DNA of 7,084 bases, taken from Desulfuromonadales bacterium C00003068 (GTDB lineage: Bacteria > Desulfobacterota > Desulfuromonadia > Desulfuromonadales > Desulfuromonadaceae). The DNA lies in the NCBI GenBank assembly GCA_001751155.1, contig MAXR01000179.1, forward strand, positions 338 through 7,421, written 5' to 3'. This document shows positions 6,409 to 7,084 of this stretch, piece by piece; position 1 is the stretch's first letter, and each line of letters starts with the position of its first letter. The notes under the pieces are model-generated. The model saw only the letters and a program-made list of their open reading frames with translations. It was not told the origin of the DNA and did not search any database. The position numbers and the translations under genes were made by a program.

Positions 6409-7084
6409 CTATCGAGCAATACCACGTTCACTTTTTCGAATAAAATCGGTAAAGGCAACCACTTCAGGAAACTGCTCAATGGTGTCAGCAATTTGCGCTA
6501 AAGCTTCCTCTTGACGTATTCCTGCTCGAAAAATAAGTTTGTAGGATTTCTTGATAGCCGATAACGTTTCAGAGCTGAAACCCCGACGTTTTAAACCGAT
6601 CAAATTCAAACCAACAGTTTTAGCTCGGTCACCTTGTGCAATGACATAAGGGGGAAGATCTTGAGCAATCATCGATCCTCCACTGGCCATCACATGAGCA
6701 CCGATACGGGTAAATTGATGAACTGCTGACATGCCACCAAGAATGGCATAATCGTCAACCTCAACATGGCCAGCAAGGGTTGCATTATTAGCAAGGATAA
6801 TATGGTTCCCGACAATACAATCATGAGCGACGTGGGTGTATGCCATAAACAGGTTATCGTCGCCGATTACCGTTTGACCACAGCCGTCTTCAGTACCTAA
6901 ATGCATTGTGGTAAATTCACGAATCTTGTTGCGGTCACCAATGATCAGTTTTGTTACTTCACCGTGAAATTTAAGGTCTTGAGGTATCGCCCCAATCGAA
7001 GCGAATTGAAATATTTCATTATCGCAACCGATGGTCGTTTGCCCTTCGATGACAACATGTGGCCCCACAACCGTACCATCACCG
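6409..7084 (-). CDS. lpxA: UDP-N-acetylglucosamine O-acyltransferase LpxA, N-terminus outside window
   Basis: LpxA transfers a 3-hydroxyacyl chain from acyl-ACP to the 3-OH of UDP-GlcNAc, the first step of lipid A synthesis in the cytoplasm. The visible 224 residues begin [10 protein letters not shown] at the right window edge and end ERGIAR at TAG (6409-6411). They line up without length change with E. coli residues 39-262, so about 38 N-terminal residues are missing. The left-handed beta-helix hexapeptide repeats are clear. Visible residue 87 in THVAHDC equals the E. coli catalytic His125, and residue 84 equals His122. Other family blocks are [29 protein letters not shown] and LPPYVIAQG. 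The C-terminal helical domain has GLKRRGFS and [11 protein letters not shown]. The Gly at visible position 135 matches the E. coli Gly173 chain-length ruler. A GTG at 7066-7068 is internal and not the start. Fewer than 150 bp separate it from lpxB. Confidence 0.97.
   Translation of the reverse strand, partial: GDGTVVGPHVVIEGQTTIGCDNEIFQFASIGAIPQDLKFHGEVTKLIIGDRNKIREFTTMHLGTEDGCGQTVIGDDNLFMAYTHVAHDCIVGNHIILANNATLAGHVEVDDYAILGGMSAVHQFTRIGAHVMASGGSMIAQDLPPYVIAQGDRAKTVGLNLIGLKRRGFSSETLSAIKKSYKLIFRAGIRQEEALAQIADTIEQFPEVVAFTDFIRKSERGIAR

Noticed and set aside
7066..7068. GTG as the lpxA start
   Set aside because: The frame stays open to the window edge and the upstream residues GDGTV match LpxA (E. 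coli 39-43), so the gene simply continues beyond the window.
1..7084. A novel defence, mobile or otherwise undescribed system
   Set aside because: All eight genes belong to known LPS-related families in a coherent order on one strand, with no transposase, integrase, toxin-antitoxin pair, repeat array or tRNA-associated junction visible.

Overview
The window is a dense, single-strand (minus) block of lipid A / LPS inner-core genes. Read in the direction of transcription, from high to low coordinates, it runs: lpxA (5' end cut by the window edge), lpxB, msbA, a DUF374-type lysophospholipid acyltransferase-like gene, waaA (kdtA), lpxK, a 56-residue Trm112/YcaR-like zinc-ribbon protein, and the first 39 codons of a GT9 heptosyltransferase, probably waaF. 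I see no credible plus-strand gene, RNA gene, mobile element or CRISPR array.

The organism is a Gram-negative (LPS-making) bacterium. The run msbA - DUF374 acyltransferase - waaA - lpxK - Trm112-like - waaF resembles LPS clusters I associate with Desulfuromonadales-type bacteria (Geobacter, Pelobacter and Desulfuromonas relatives). Enterobacteria pair msbA with lpxK and place ycaR beside kdsB. Base composition is moderate, near or just below 50% GC by eye. The lineage call is inference from gene order and needs a similarity search.

Layout: 1-119 waaF start; 125-295 Trm112-like; 331-1398 lpxK; 1383-2672 waaA; 2653-3327 DUF374 acyltransferase; 3341-5077 msbA; 5080-6261 lpxB; 6262-6408 the only substantial non-coding gap; 6409-7084 lpxA. 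From lpxB to waaF, genes overlap by 16-20 bp or are separated by at most 35 bp, which points to one transcription unit with translational coupling.

The products form most of a pathway. LpxA starts UDP-GlcNAc acylation. LpxB makes the disaccharide, LpxK adds the 4'-phosphate and WaaA adds Kdo. The DUF374 protein may add a late acyl chain, MsbA flips the product across the inner membrane, and the heptosyltransferase begins core extension. Missing from the window are LpxC, LpxD and the UDP-diacylglucosamine pyrophosphatase (LpxH or LpxI).

The least ordinary part is the 147-bp lpxA-lpxB gap. It holds a 16-bp perfect palindrome overlapping a possible promoter, followed by a UUCG-loop hairpin with a T7 tract that looks like an intrinsic terminator or attenuator just before the lpxB ribosome binding site. 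I found no evidence of a wholly new system.
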